From contig NZ_JAUNTW010000005.1 of the NCBI RefSeq assembly GCF_030538495.1, forward strand, positions 62,001 through 126,000: a stretch of DNA of 64,000 bases, given 5' to 3'. The notes under the pieces are model-generated. The model was not told the DNA's origin and did no database searches. It saw only the letters and a program-made list of their open reading frames with translations. Numbering within the stretch: the stretch's first letter is position 1; each line of letters begins with the position of its first letter. Shown in pieces: positions 24,822-33,890 of the stretch. The stretch is from Paracoccus sp. (in: a-proteobacteria) (GTDB lineage: Bacteria > Pseudomonadota > Alphaproteobacteria > Rhodobacterales > Rhodobacteraceae). The translations under genes were made by a program, and so were the position numbers.

Positions 24822-26879
24822 TCATCGTCCCAGAATAAAGGCGCGGGGGTTGCGTTCGATCATACGGGCGAGCGAGCCGAACGCCTCGGTCGCGCGGCGC
24901 ATTTCGCGCATGGCCGCAATCGCTTCGTTGTTAAAGGGCGACCGGGGGCCATAGCCCGCAATCACCTGTTCGGTGCGCGCCGCCGTGGATTGCAGGCGCG
25001 TGACAAGCGCAGGCAGTTCCCGGACGGATGCCGCGACCTGATCCGCCGCCGCACTGGCCGAGGCAAGCGCCGCGTTCAGATTGCCCACTGCGCCGCCGTC
25101 GCGCAGATCATTCAACAGCCCCGTCATCGCCTGCAAAGTGTCGGACAGGTTGCGCGGCAGTTGTTCGGCGTCTTCGCTGCCCAGCATGGCGCGCAGATCG
25201 GCCAGAATCCCTTCGGCCTGCGCGCCAATCGCGGCGAAATCAATGTCGCGGACTTTTTCCGCGGTTTCGCTGATGGTGGCGACCATTTGCGGCGCGTTTT
25301 CGGTGGCCACACGCACCGATTCCATGGCGACGGCGGCTTCATCCACCATGCGGGCAATGGATTGGGCGGTGCCGGCGTCGTTCAGGTCGCGGCCAAATTC
25401 GCCGATATTGGCCAAGGCGTCGCGCCCTTCGTTCAGGGTGTCGCGCAGCGCGCCGGGCAAAGCGCGGGTTTCGTTCGAACTGGCAATCGCGGTGATGCTG
25501 TTCATCATTTGGGTGGCGGATGCCATCAAATCCTCGATCGGCAGGCGGCTGACGCGATCCATCAGACCCTGCGCGCTGCCGGAAAAGTCATCCAGACTGC
25601 CCGGCGCGGTCGGGATCATCGGGTTGGGTTCGGCGCTGCGGTCCAGCCGCCCCGAACCGGGATCGTCCAGATGAACCAGTTCCACCATCAGCGAGGTTCC
25701 CAGAAACCCGGTGCTGGCCACACGCGCGCGCAGCCCGTCCTGCACCGCCACATCCAGAAATTCCAATGCGTCATCGGCGGTTGCATCCGCCCCCAGCCCC
25801 ATCAGCGACGGCGACACCGACAGGGTGACGCGCTGCTGCACGCGGGGCAGGTCGCTGCCGATGGGCGCATCCGTCACAGCGACCGCCAGATCCGTGACCT
25901 GACCCACGCGCAGGCCCTGAAATTGCACATCCGCGCCGCGCGTCAGACCGCGCAGGCTGTCATCGACCAGCATCGACAGGCGCAGTTGCGCGCCTTCCTG
26001 GTCGGCGAACAGGTTGTTGCGGGCGGTATCTTCGTCGGGTTGCACGGCAAAGATATGGCCGCGTTCCACCGGCTGCCCGCCGCTGATCATGGTGTCAAAG
26101 GCCACGCCGCCCTGCAACAGCGACGACAGCGAGCTGACATTCAGCGACAGCCCCGCCGCGCCCAGCGACACCGAAAAGCCCGAAATATCCCAGAACATGC
26201 TGGCACTGGTCAGGCGCTGATCATGGGGGGCCTCGATGAAGGCATCCGCAATCACGCGGTCGGCGCCGTCATCCAGTCGCAGATTTTCGATCCGCCCGAC
26301 CTGCAAGCCCCGAAACAGCACCGGCGCGCCTTCGGACAGGCTTTCGGCTGATTGCATCGACAGCGCCACCCATGTGCCGGGCGTGTCGTTGCGCGTCAGC
26401 GGCGGACGGTCCAAGCCCACAAAGCGCGTCTCTGGCGCGGTCGGATCAGCGTCCCAATAGCCTTCGATAAAGGCACCGGTCAGCACCGTATCCAGCCGCG
26501 ACACCCCTTGCGCGGATACCTGAGGCCGCACGATCCAGAACGACGCCTGATCGTCGATAAAGGGCGCGATGTCTTTGTTCACACGCACCGACACGACGAC
26601 GCGGGCAAGGTCGTGGGTAAAGCGCACGGCCTCGACCCGGCCGACGACGATTTCGCGAAACCGCAGCGTGGTTTCCCCCGGCGTCACGCCGGTTGCGTCG
26701 GCAAATTCAATGTCAATCAATGACCCTCGGTCGCGAAACGACGTCCACGCAATCGCCAGCGTCACCACCAAGGCCAAAATTGGCACCAGCCAGACGATAT
26801 TCACCCCCGCCTGCGCCGCGCGGGCGGCTGTTTTGCGCACCGGCCTTGCGGGTTTCAGCGGAGAAGGCGTGTCGGTCAT
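24822..26879 (-). CDS. pqiB: PqiB-type MCE-domain intermembrane transport protein
   Basis: 685 residues. A short cytoplasmic arm with arginines and lysines precedes one transmembrane helix (NIVWLVPILALVVTLAIAWT), then three MCE domains: first at about 50-160 (FADATGVTPGETTLRFREI), second at about 165-280 (EGAPVLFRGLQVGRIENLRL), third at about 290-420 (RGADVQFQGLRVGQVTDLA). A long helical C-terminal region (about 430-680) follows; PqiB homologues form a hexameric tube with a coiled-coil needle spanning the periplasm. Length is larger than in E. coli (about 546) because of this helical tail. It lies 32 bp after pqiA2 and is adjacent to pqiC. Confidence 0.92.
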   Translation of the reverse strand: MTDTPSPLKPARPVRKTAARAAQAGVNIVWLVPILALVVTLAIAWTSFRDRGSLIDIEFADATGVTPGETTLRFREIVVGRVEAVRFTHDLARVVVSVRVNKDIAPFIDDQASFWIVRPQVSAQGVSRLDTVLTGAFIEGYWDADPTAPETRFVGLDRPPLTRNDTPGTWVALSMQSAESLSEGAPVLFRGLQVGRIENLRLDDGADRVIADAFIEAPHDQRLTSASMFWDISGFSVSLGAAGLSLNVSSLSSLLQGGVAFDTMISGGQPVERGHIFAVQPDEDTARNNLFADQEGAQLRLSMLVDDSLRGLTRGADVQFQGLRVGQVTDLAVAVTDAPIGSDLPRVQQRVTLSVSPSLMGLGADATADDALEFLDVAVQDGLRARVASTGFLGTSLMVELVHLDDPGSGRLDRSAEPNPMIPTAPGSLDDFSGSAQGLMDRVSRLPIEDLMASATQMMNSITAIASSNETRALPGALRDTLNEGRDALANIGEFGRDLNDAGTAQSIARMVDEAAVAMESVRVATENAPQMVATISETAEKVRDIDFAAIGAQAEGILADLRAMLGSEDAEQLPRNLSDTLQAMTGLLNDLRDGGAVGNLNAALASASAAADQVAASVRELPALVTRLQSTAARTEQVIAGYGPRSPFNNEAIAAMREMRRATEAFGSLARMIERNPRAFILGR

Positions 26880-26911
26880 GGCGGTTCCTTTTGGGTCAGA
26901 TGCGGATGTGG

Positions 26912-27571
26912 TCAGGTGTTGGGCGCGCTGCGCAAGGGCAGGCCGCGCCAGATCAGGCGGGCGTCAAAACTTTGCGCGGCCAGCATGGTAAAGGCCACCG
27001 ACAGCGCAAATGACACCGCCGCCGGGCCGGGATGGATGGACGCCACAAAGCCCAGTTGCACAAGCGCGGATAAAATCGCAACGACAAAAACGTCAATCAT
27101 CGACCAGCGGCCAATAAATTCGACGATTTCAAACACCTTCAGCCGGGTATGCGCCTGACTGACCGTGGCGGGTTTGCCAGCCGCCAAAGCCAGCCAGATG
27201 ATCGCGATGAATTTGCCAATCGGCACCACGATGGACGCCACAAACACGATGATCGCGATGTCCCAACTGCCATAGGCGATCAGTTCCAGCACGCCGCCGA
27301 TGATCGTTGCCTCGGAATTGCCCGCAAGCCCGGCAAAGGTCTGGGTTTTCATCATCGGAAAGACGTTGGCGGGGATATAGGCGATGATCCCCGCAATCAG
27401 CCACGCCCAGACCGCCGACAGCCCGCGCCGGTCGGGCGGCACCAGCGACGCGCCGCAGCGCCCGCATTGGTGATCGTCGCGCGGCCAGACCCGGCCACAG
27501 GACCGGCAGCCAATCAACCCCGCACGATGCGCGGTCAGAACCGGGGCGATGTCGTGGTCGGGCGCGGTCAT
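26912..27571 (-). CDS. pqiA: PqiA-like membrane protein, second half
   Basis: 219 residues from ATG 27571, overlapping the upstream half as ATGA. An N-terminal zinc ribbon (CRSCGRVWPRDDHQCGRCG, four cysteines) is followed by about four transmembrane helices with the PqiA hallmark AYIPANVFPMM and the membrane-embedded GSWDIAIIVFVASIVVPIGK and EFIGRWSMIDVFVV stretches. In E. coli PqiA a single chain of about 417 residues contains two such domains; here they are separate, coupled genes. It probably acts in the inner membrane with PqiB in lipid transport. A reading to 27784 runs through the upstream gene in another frame and is rejected. Confidence 0.88.
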   Translation of the reverse strand: MTAPDHDIAPVLTAHRAGLIGCRSCGRVWPRDDHQCGRCGASLVPPDRRGLSAVWAWLIAGIIAYIPANVFPMMKTQTFAGLAGNSEATIIGGVLELIAYGSWDIAIIVFVASIVVPIGKFIAIIWLALAAGKPATVSQAHTRLKVFEIVEFIGRWSMIDVFVVAILSALVQLGFVASIHPGPAAVSFALSVAFTMLAAQSFDARLIWRGLPLRSAPNT

Positions 27572-28230
27572 TCGGTGGGGATCCCTGCGTCTTCTATCGC
27601 GTCCCAGATGGATGTCTGGCACATGAACGCGCGCGACGCGATATTGACGAAGATCAGCGCGCAGAACGCCCAAAAGGCCGGTCCCATCTGCACGCTGGCC
27701 AGACCCGCGACCTTGACCAGTGCCACGGCGGTGCCGATCACGAAAATTTCCGCCATCGACCACGGGCGCAGCATTTCCGACCACCGGAACGCCGCCGCCG
27801 CATGGGCATAGGGCGCGCGCCCCTGCGCCAGCGGCACCAGCACATAGACCAGCAAAAACGCCCGCAGGATCGGCAGGCCAATGATCATCGCCAAGACCGC
27901 CAGAACCAGCGGCAGCAGCACCCCATCGGAAAAGGCAAGCGCCACATCGAACAGCGAACTGGCATTGCCGAAGCCACGGGCCGACACCTCAAGGAACGGA
28001 AAAAACACCGCGCCGATCAGCAGCACCATCGACGTAAAGGCCAGTGCGATCAGCTGCCCGAACGCGCCCTGACGCGGACGCGCCAGCACATGCCCGCAGC
28101 GGATGCAGCGCGCGGTTTCCCCGGCGGTCAGATCATCCTGCACATGCAGCGCATCGCATTTCGGGCAGGCGATCAGCCCGTCCCCCGTTTTCAGATCATA
28201 CTGCGCGGCGTTATCCATGCCGTGATACAT
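27568..28230 (-). CDS. pqiA: PqiA-like membrane protein, first half
   Basis: 220 residues. It opens with a zinc ribbon (CPKCDALHVQ ... CIRCGHVL) and then about four transmembrane helices (SMVLLIGAVFFPFLEVSA, LPLVLAVLAMIIGLPILRAF and others) with RPWSMAEIFVIGTAVALVK, the counterpart of the WSMIDVF motif in the second half. It corresponds to the N-terminal domain of a full-length PqiA. The start at 28230 follows GGGATGGGG; a second ATG lies at 28218. It leads the pqi unit and is 28 bp from the sensor-kinase stop, so stress-response read-through is possible. Confidence 0.85.
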   Translation of the reverse strand: MYHGMDNAAQYDLKTGDGLIACPKCDALHVQDDLTAGETARCIRCGHVLARPRQGAFGQLIALAFTSMVLLIGAVFFPFLEVSARGFGNASSLFDVALAFSDGVLLPLVLAVLAMIIGLPILRAFLLVYVLVPLAQGRAPYAHAAAAFRWSEMLRPWSMAEIFVIGTAVALVKVAGLASVQMGPAFWAFCALIFVNIASRAFMCQTSIWDAIEDAGIPTE

Positions 28231-28258
28231 AAATCAGCCCCATCCCGGCGCAAGCCCG

Positions 28259-30040
28259 TTAATGCTGTGCGCCCGGACGCGCGGCCGATGTCAGCACCAC
28301 CTGACGCGGATCGGGGGCCGGGGCGGGGTCAACCGTTTCAATGTTAAACCGCAATTCCAATTCATAGGTGCCGGGCGTCTGGTTTTGCTGCGCGGTGCCG
28401 TCCAGTTGCATGGCAAACGCCTCGATCAGCTGGCTGCCAAGACCCGTGCCTTCGGCGTCGCTGCGTGCATCGCCCACGGAATTGGCAATCGACAGCACCG
28501 CAACGCCCGGTTCCGGGGTGGTCAGCGACACCCGCACCCATGACGCCGTTTCCCCCGGCGCGGGGGATGCGTATTTCAGCGCATTGGTCACCGATTCCGT
28601 CGCCAGCAGGGTTAACGGCACCGCCTGATCCGGCAACAACGTCAGAGGCCGGATTTGCGTATCCACCCGCAGCGATTCCCCCGGGCGCGTGGTGGCGTTG
28701 ACCATCTGGTTCACGATGTCACCAATCAGACGCCCCGCATCGACCGCATCCAGCTGTTCGGCCTGATACAGATTGCGGTAAATCGTGGCCAGAGCCGCAA
28801 CCCGATCCTGCACCGATCGCAGCACACGTTTCGCGTCGGGATCGTCAATCAGGCGGCTTTGCATATTGATGATCGACGCGATCAGTTGCAGGTTGTTTTT
28901 GACGCGGTGATGAACCTCTTTCAGCAGCACGGTTTTTTCGGAAACGGCGCGTTCCATTTCCTCTTCGTCGCGGATCAGGATGCGGGCCATGTTGTGAAAG
29001 GTCTGGCTCATATCCGTGATCTCGGTCGGCGCGCCGCGCAGAACCGGAGGCGGCGCGTCCCGGCTGCCCAGCGCAAAGCGCCGCATCTGGCCACGCAGCA
29101 CGCTGATATGGCGCAGAACCAGCCGGAACACCGCGAAATAGGCGACCGCCAGCGACGCCGCCCACAGCGCCACCGGCAACAGGATCGCGCCAAAGCGCGA
29201 CACCGTCAGCGCGTCCAGACCCACCACGGCGGGCGACCAGCTGCCCAAGGCGTAAACCAGCCCCGGAACCACCGAAACCACTGTGAAAATACGCTTTTCC
29301 CCGTTTTCGGTCGTGCCGCGAAAGGTGGTTTCGCCCTGCTGCGCCACGGCCAACAGATCGACCCCCACCGGCAGAATATCGACGTAATCGCGGGATTCGG
29401 ATTCGGTGGCCAGAAATTCGCCCAGATTGTTAAAGGTGATGACCCGCGCGCCATCGGTGCCGAAATAGGCCGCATGGGTGGACCGCAACAGATCATGCGT
29501 CAGCGACACCGTGGTATAGCCCAGCAATTCGCGGTTTTCATACAGCGGCTGCACGACCGCGCGCCCGCTGATGATCCCCTGATCCAGCGACATCACCGTG
29601 GTGGTCGGGTCTTTCAGGAATTTGTTCCAGGCGGGCGATGCGTGCAGGTCGATCAACTGCCCCTGCTGGCTGGCCGCGCTGCAATTGGTGTAACCCTCAA
29701 TCGACACAAAGGCCGCGGACACATAGGTGGCGCTGCGTTCGACAAATTCCGCCATCAGATCCGAACAGGTCGCCGGGTCGTCGCGGGTGCGCAAAACCGC
29801 CGGACCCATGGCATCGGCCGATCCCAAGGCGCTTTGCAACAGCGCGCGTTCGCCCGATGCGGCGGATGCGGTGCGGCCCAGCAAAGCGATTTCGGCGGAT
29901 CGTTCCGCCTCGCGCGACAGGTTCAGGTTCTGGACCAGCGAAATCAGGCCGATGGGCAGGATCGCCACCGATAACAGCGCGCCCAGACGAAAGCCCAGCT
30001 TGCGGGTGAAATCCAGACGGTCAGACACACCCGTCAGCAT
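28259..30040 (-). CDS. Membrane sensor histidine kinase, HisKA_2/HWE-type (probable general stress response kinase)
   Basis: 593 residues. Two transmembrane helices (about 17-36 and 285-310) flank a ~250-residue periplasmic sensor of double-Cache-like appearance. A HAMP-like segment follows (VLRGQMRRFALGSRD). The phosphorylation site is EVHHRVKNNLQLIASIINMQ near residue 375, the HisKA_2 signature. The ATPase domain shows ATESVTNALKYA and GTGLGSQLIEAF. Kinases of this class phosphorylate PhyR in alphaproteobacteria, and the gene lies 4 bp downstream of ecfG on the same strand, so a PhyK-like role is the natural reading. The sensed stress is unknown. Confidence 0.88.
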   Translation of the reverse strand: MLTGVSDRLDFTRKLGFRLGALLSVAILPIGLISLVQNLNLSREAERSAEIALLGRTASAASGERALLQSALGSADAMGPAVLRTRDDPATCSDLMAEFVERSATYVSAAFVSIEGYTNCSAASQQGQLIDLHASPAWNKFLKDPTTTVMSLDQGIISGRAVVQPLYENRELLGYTTVSLTHDLLRSTHAAYFGTDGARVITFNNLGEFLATESESRDYVDILPVGVDLLAVAQQGETTFRGTTENGEKRIFTVVSVVPGLVYALGSWSPAVVGLDALTVSRFGAILLPVALWAASLAVAYFAVFRLVLRHISVLRGQMRRFALGSRDAPPPVLRGAPTEITDMSQTFHNMARILIRDEEEMERAVSEKTVLLKEVHHRVKNNLQLIASIINMQSRLIDDPDAKRVLRSVQDRVAALATIYRNLYQAEQLDAVDAGRLIGDIVNQMVNATTRPGESLRVDTQIRPLTLLPDQAVPLTLLATESVTNALKYASPAPGETASWVRVSLTTPEPGVAVLSIANSVGDARSDAEGTGLGSQLIEAFAMQLDGTAQQNQTPGTYELELRFNIETVDPAPAPDPRQVVLTSAARPGAQH

Positions 30041-30044
30041 GGGT

Positions 30045-30608
30045 TTATCGCATCACAGGCTGCGACGCGGCCATCACGGCCAGCGTTGCCTGATCGGTCA
30101 TGTCCAATTCCTGCGCATCATCCAGATGCAGCAATTCCGCCAGCTTGCGCCGCCCGCGATTGGCGCGCGATTTCACGGTGCCGACGGCCACGCCGGTCAT
30201 ATCGGCGGCCTCTTCGTAGGAAAAGCCCGATGCGCCGACCAGAACCAAGGCTTCACGCTGTTCGTCAGGCAGTTTTTCAAACGCGGCGCGGAAATCACGC
30301 ATCGCCAGTCGCCCGTCATGTTCGGGCCGCGTGGCCTGACGTGCGGCGTGGATGCCGTCGCTGTCGCTGACTTCGCGTTTGGTTTTGCGGCGCGCGGAAT
30401 AAAAAGTGTTGCGCAAAATGGTGAACAACCACGCCCGCAGATTGGTGCCGGCCTGAAATTTGTCGATATTCGTCCACGCCTTGACGATGGTGTCCTGCAC
30501 CAGATCGTCCGCCGAGGCGCCTTCGCGGGTCAGCGACAGCGCAAAAGCACGCAGCGCGGGCAGGTGGTCAACCAGCTGATCGCGCGGGTCAGAGGGGGTG
30601 TTTGTCAT
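30045..30608 (-). CDS. ecfG: General stress response ECF sigma factor EcfG
   Basis: 187 residues. Region 2 reads LPALRAFALSLTREGASADD, LVQDTIVKAWTNIDKFQAGT, NLRAWLFTILRNTFYSARRK; region 4 reads LPDEQREALVLVGASGFSYE, EAADMTGVAVGTVKSRANRG, RRKLAELLHL. This is the EcfG (ECF15) pattern. EcfG directs RNA polymerase to GGAAC-N16/17-CGTT promoters once NepR is titrated by phosphorylated PhyR. It follows nepR by 51 bp and precedes the kinase by 4 bp. Two matching promoters were found in this window: upstream of nepR (self-activation) and upstream of the osmoprotectant transporter. Confidence 0.95.
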   Translation of the reverse strand: MTNTPSDPRDQLVDHLPALRAFALSLTREGASADDLVQDTIVKAWTNIDKFQAGTNLRAWLFTILRNTFYSARRKTKREVSDSDGIHAARQATRPEHDGRLAMRDFRAAFEKLPDEQREALVLVGASGFSYEEAADMTGVAVGTVKSRANRGRRKLAELLHLDDAQELDMTDQATLAVMAASQPVMR

Positions 30609-30659
30609 ATCATGCAGCCGTCAAAAAAGGGTGGCGGGCAAAAACGGGCGAAGGACAGA

Positions 30660-30806
30660 TCAATCCTGTTCCTTCAACTGCCGCAGCAGATCCAGAAAAC
30701 GATCAGGCACCTGTTCGTTCACATCCTGATCGTAAACACGTTTCAGGTTTTCATCAATTTGCTGTTCCACGGCAGACCTCCGTCGGTCCTTTTTGATAGG
30801 CGTCAT
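30660..30806 (-). CDS. nepR: Anti-sigma factor NepR (very small)
   Basis: A 48-codon frame not obvious from length alone. It encodes the NepR core IDENLKRVYDQDVNEQVPDR followed by FLDLLRQLKEQD, the two helices that clamp EcfG and compete with the sigma-like domain of PhyR. ATG 30806 has no ribosome-binding site, whereas GTG 30770 follows GGAGG at good spacing, so the protein may be only 36 residues; NepR proteins are usually about 50-65. It lies between the divergent phyR and ecfG, in the conserved order, and an EcfG-type promoter precedes it. Retention of the core motif makes the identification confident despite its size. Confidence 0.9.
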   Translation of the reverse strand: MTPIKKDRRRSAVEQQIDENLKRVYDQDVNEQVPDRFLDLLRQLKEQD

Positions 30807-30843
30807 TTAGTGTTGTCCCGACAAATCTTGTGCGCACGTGATG

Positions 30844-30870
30844 CAACCTTTAGGGGGGGAAGTTGGTTCC
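30844..30870 (-). promoter_or_regulatory. EcfG-type promoter of nepR-ecfG
   Basis: On the minus strand GGAAC (30870-30866), 17 bases, then GGTT (30848-30845). This matches GGAAC-N16/17-CGTT except for one base in the -10 element. It reads toward nepR and ecfG and would give the positive autoregulation usual for this locus. Confidence 0.65.
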
Positions 30871-30898
30871 CTGCAATACGCGAAAAAAAGGATAAACC

Positions 30899-31699
30899 AT
30901 GTCTGCTGCCGATCTGGCCCAATCCATCGGGCGCGAACTGCCTTTTCTGCGGCGTTACGCACGCGCCCTGACAGGCAGCCAAAGCGCCGGTGACAATTAC
31001 GCTGCCGCCACGCTTGAAGCGATTTTGTCCGACCGTTCCGTCATGGACGGCGAAGACGATGTGCGCATCGCGCTGTTCAAAACCTTTCATGTGATCTGGC
31101 AAAGCTCGGGTCAGCCGGTGGCGGAATCGGATCAGACCAGCCGCGAACGTGCCGCACAGGATCACCTGCGCGGGCTGACGCCCAATTCCCGCGAAGCCCT
31201 GTTGCTGCGCAGCATCGAAGAATTGCGCCCCGACCAGATCGCCCGCGTCATGCAGATTTCGACCGACGAGGCCGAGGAACTGATCCAGATCGCCCTGACC
31301 GAAATGGGCAACGCGCTGCGTGGCAAGGTCATGGTGATCGAAGATGAAATGATCATCGCCATGGACCTGAAGGGCATCGTGCAGGCCATGGGCCACAGCG
31401 TCACCGGCGTGGCACGCACCCACAGCGCCGCCATCGAACTGGCCGGCAAAGAACGCCCCGATCTGATTCTGGCCGATATTCAGCTGGCCGATGGGTCGTC
31501 GGGCGTGGATGCGGTCAACGAATTGCTGGCCAGCATGGGCGACATTCCGGTGATTTTCATCACCGCCTTCCCCGAACGCCTGCTGACCGGCGAGCGCCCG
31601 GAACCGGCATTCCTGATTTCCAAACCCTATAACGAAGAACAGGTGCGTTCGGCGGTGTCGCAGGCGATGTTCTTTGCCTCGACCGAAGGTTTGGCGTAA
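30899..31699 (+). CDS. phyR: General stress response regulator PhyR
   Basis: 266 residues. The N-terminal ~130 residues mimic an ECF sigma factor (IGRELPFLRRYARALTGSQS, LRGLTPNSREALLLRSIEEL); the C-terminal ~125 residues are a receiver domain (KVMVIEDEMIIAMDLKGIV, LILADIQLADGSSG with phospho-acceptor Asp193, VIFITAFPERLL, FLISKPYNEEQV). On phosphorylation the sigma-like part binds NepR and frees EcfG. It is divergent from nepR-ecfG-kinase with 92 bp between starts, the canonical arrangement. AAGGA precedes the start. No plus-strand EcfG promoter was found for it. Confidence 0.96.
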   Translation: MSAADLAQSIGRELPFLRRYARALTGSQSAGDNYAAATLEAILSDRSVMDGEDDVRIALFKTFHVIWQSSGQPVAESDQTSRERAAQDHLRGLTPNSREALLLRSIEELRPDQIARVMQISTDEAEELIQIALTEMGNALRGKVMVIEDEMIIAMDLKGIVQAMGHSVTGVARTHSAAIELAGKERPDLILADIQLADGSSGVDAVNELLASMGDIPVIFITAFPERLLTGERPEPAFLISKPYNEEQVRSAVSQAMFFASTEGLA

Positions 31700-31715
31700 C
31701 GGATGGGTCGCCGCC

Positions 31716-32618
31716 TTAATCTTTGGCGGCGGCGGCCTCGGCCCGCAATTCGGCGATGTTTTTGCGGGCCTCGCGCGCTTGTTGCAGGCGGCGGCTGCGG
31801 GCCAGTTCGACATTGATCACCGCGCCCAGCAGCACGGAAAACCCCGCCAGATAAAACCACATCAGCAGTGCCACCACCGTGCCGATGGACCCGTAAATCC
31901 GGTTATAGCTGTTGAAACTGGACAAATACGCCGAAAACGCAATCGACCCCGCCGACCACAGCACCGCCGCAAAGACCGCGCCCCATGTGAAAATCCGCGT
32001 CCGTGGCGTTTTGACATTGGGACCATAACGATACAGCACCCCAATCACGATAATCACCAGAACGAACATCCCCGCCCAAGGCAGCGCGGTGATGAGCCAC
32101 GACCGCACCGGCGCAAAGACGAAAAAGTTCAGGACCAGCGGCACAATGACAATCGTGGCCAGCCCGGCAATGGAAATGCCCACAATCACCAGCGTCAGCA
32201 CATAGGCCAGAATAAAGCCGAAAATCGTCGAATGGGCGCGCACACCATAGGCCGCGTTCAGCCCTCGGATCAGCGCATCCACGCCTGCGCGCGCGGCAAT
32301 CGTGGCGATCATGAACGACACAAACGACGTCCATCCCATCGTCGTGCGCCCCTGTGACGTCACCGACAGCACCTGATCATCGACGATTTCCTGCGCGCCT
32401 TCGGGCATGAATTCATGCGCAACCGCCAGATAGGTCAGCACGATTGTGGGGTCGAACCACAGGCTCCATAACGCGACGATGGCGCCGATGCCGGGAAAGA
32501 CCGCGAACATGGCGTAAAACGCCACCCCCGCCGCAATCAGCGACATATGCGTTTTGTCCATCCGTTCAATCACGGCACCCCAGAATGTGCGGGTTTCCCG
32601 GAACCAGTTCAGCATCAT
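31716..32618 (-). CDS. YihY/BrkB-family inner-membrane protein
   Basis: 300 residues from ATG 32618, overlapping the dnaQ stop as ATGA. About six transmembrane helices; family stretches include [20 protein letters not shown] near the N-terminus, [15 protein letters not shown], and [20 protein letters not shown] followed by [16 protein letters not shown] near the C-terminus. The cytoplasmic tail is alanine/arginine-rich. The family was once misassigned as ribonuclease BN; the actual role is unsettled. It is the last gene of the aroE-coaE-dnaQ unit, and its end faces phyR 17 bp away. Confidence 0.85.
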   Translation of the reverse strand: MMLNWFRETRTFWGAVIERMDKTHMSLIAAGVAFYAMFAVFPGIGAIVALWSLWFDPTIVLTYLAVAHEFMPEGAQEIVDDQVLSVTSQGRTTMGWTSFVSFMIATIAARAGVDALIRGLNAAYGVRAHSTIFGFILAYVLTLVIVGISIAGLATIVIVPLVLNFFVFAPVRSWLITALPWAGMFVLVIIVIGVLYRYGPNVKTPRTRIFTWGAVFAAVLWSAGSIAFSAYLSSFNSYNRIYGSIGTVVALLMWFYLAGFSVLLGAVINVELARSRRLQQAREARKNIAELRAEAAAAKD

Positions 32619-33313
32619 TGCATCCTGCGCGTGATCCAATACGCCTTATCCCCCATGCGCGCGATAAAATCGGCATGGGCCTGTTCTTCGTCCGCCGTCA
32701 GACGCGAGGGCAGGGGGCGGGGACGCGGCGCGCGGGGTTTGGTGGTCTGTGTCTGCGTGGTGGTTGTGGTTTCGGGACCGGCCAGCACCAGATCCGGTTG
32801 CCGACCGCCGATCAGTTCCAGATACACCCCGGCCAGCAATTCGGTATCAATCAACGCCCCGTGCAGGTCGCGGCCTGAATTGTCCACTCCGAACCGGCGG
32901 CACAGCGCATCCAGCGACGCAGGCGCGCCGGGAAATTTGCGTTTCGCAATCGCCAGCGTGTCGATCACGCGCGCGGGGTCCAGTGGCGGATGGCCCAGAC
33001 GGCCCAGCTCCATATCCAGAAAACCGCGGTCGAAATTGGCGTTATGTGCGATCAGTTTGGAATCCGGGCCGATAAAGTCCAGCCAATCTTGGGCGATTTC
33101 GGCAAATTTCGGTTTGTCATGCAGAAAATCATCGCCCAGACCGTGAACCTGAAAGGCATCGTCCGGCATCGACCGTTCAGGGTTGATATAGACGTGAAAG
33201 GTGCGGCCCGTGGGCAGGTGGTTGATCAGCTCCATCGCGCCGATTTCGACGATGCGATCACCGCCTTTCGGGTCAAAGCCGGTGGTTTCGGTATCGAACA
33301 CAATTTCACGCAT
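32615..33313 (-). CDS. dnaQ: DNA polymerase III epsilon subunit (proofreading 3'-5' exonuclease)
   Basis: 232 residues. DEDDh exonuclease motifs are intact: [11 protein letters not shown] (ExoI), [12 protein letters not shown] (ExoII) and [20 protein letters not shown] (ExoIII with the catalytic histidine). The C-terminus has a threonine- and proline-rich linker and a short helical tail, the part that contacts the polymerase alpha subunit. It overlaps coaE at its start and the BrkB-family gene at its end. Its place in the aroE-coaE-dnaQ group next to the origin is the usual alphaproteobacterial arrangement. Confidence 0.95.
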   Translation of the reverse strand: MREIVFDTETTGFDPKGGDRIVEIGAMELINHLPTGRTFHVYINPERSMPDDAFQVHGLGDDFLHDKPKFAEIAQDWLDFIGPDSKLIAHNANFDRGFLDMELGRLGHPPLDPARVIDTLAIAKRKFPGAPASLDALCRRFGVDNSGRDLHGALIDTELLAGVYLELIGGRQPDLVLAGPETTTTTQTQTTKPRAPRPRPLPSRLTADEEQAHADFIARMGDKAYWITRRMQ

Positions 33314-33890
33314 GGGCCACCTGTCGGATAATCTGATCCACCGCCCTACGGGCGGATTCGACAGTATCGGTGGGGATCACCCAATCGGCAAGCGCGCGTT
33401 TGTCCGCATCGGCCATTTGTCGCGCGACGATCATGTCAAAGGTTTCCGCCGTCATGCCGGGGCGCGCCATCACGCGGGCGCGCTGCGTTTCGGCGTCCAC
33501 GCTGACCACGGCGACGCCATCCAGCCCCAGACGGCCCGCGCCTTCGAACAGCAGCGGGATGTCCAAGACAATCAGCGCCGCATCGCTGTGGGCGGCGATA
33601 AAGGCGCTGCGATCCGCGCCGACCAGCGGATGCACGATGGATTCCAACCGGGTCAGCGCGCCGGGATCGGCGGCCAGTTCAGCCCGCAACGCCGCGCGGT
33701 CAATGCCGCCATTGTGCAGCGCCGCCGGGAACGCATCCGAAACCGGCCCGACCGCCGCACCGCCGGGCGCATAGAGGTGATGCACCGCCCGGTCCGCATC
33801 CCAGACCGGAAAGCCCGCATCCCGGAACATCTGCGCGGTCGTGGATTTCCCCATGCCAATGCCGCCCGTCAGCCCAAGGATAAAGGTCAT
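33306..33890 (-). CDS. coaE: Dephospho-CoA kinase
   Basis: 194 residues. It phosphorylates the 3'-hydroxyl of dephospho-CoA in the last step of CoA synthesis. The P-loop is [12 protein letters not shown] near the N-terminus, followed by the LID and CoA-binding features [16 protein letters not shown] and [16 protein letters not shown]. Length and motif order are normal. The start overlaps the aroE stop as ATGA and the end overlaps dnaQ by 8 bp, so aroE-coaE-dnaQ are tightly coupled. Confidence 0.95.
   Translation of the reverse strand: MTFILGLTGGIGMGKSTTAQMFRDAGFPVWDADRAVHHLYAPGGAAVGPVSDAFPAALHNGGIDRAALRAELAADPGALTRLESIVHPLVGADRSAFIAAHSDAALIVLDIPLLFEGAGRLGLDGVAVVSVDAETQRARVMARPGMTAETFDMIVARQMADADKRALADWVIPTDTVESARRAVDQIIRQVAHA

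Noticed and set aside
24765-26351. 528-codon plus-strand frame
   Set aside because: Antisense to pqiB and pqiC, which have clear domains; composition typical of a shadow frame.
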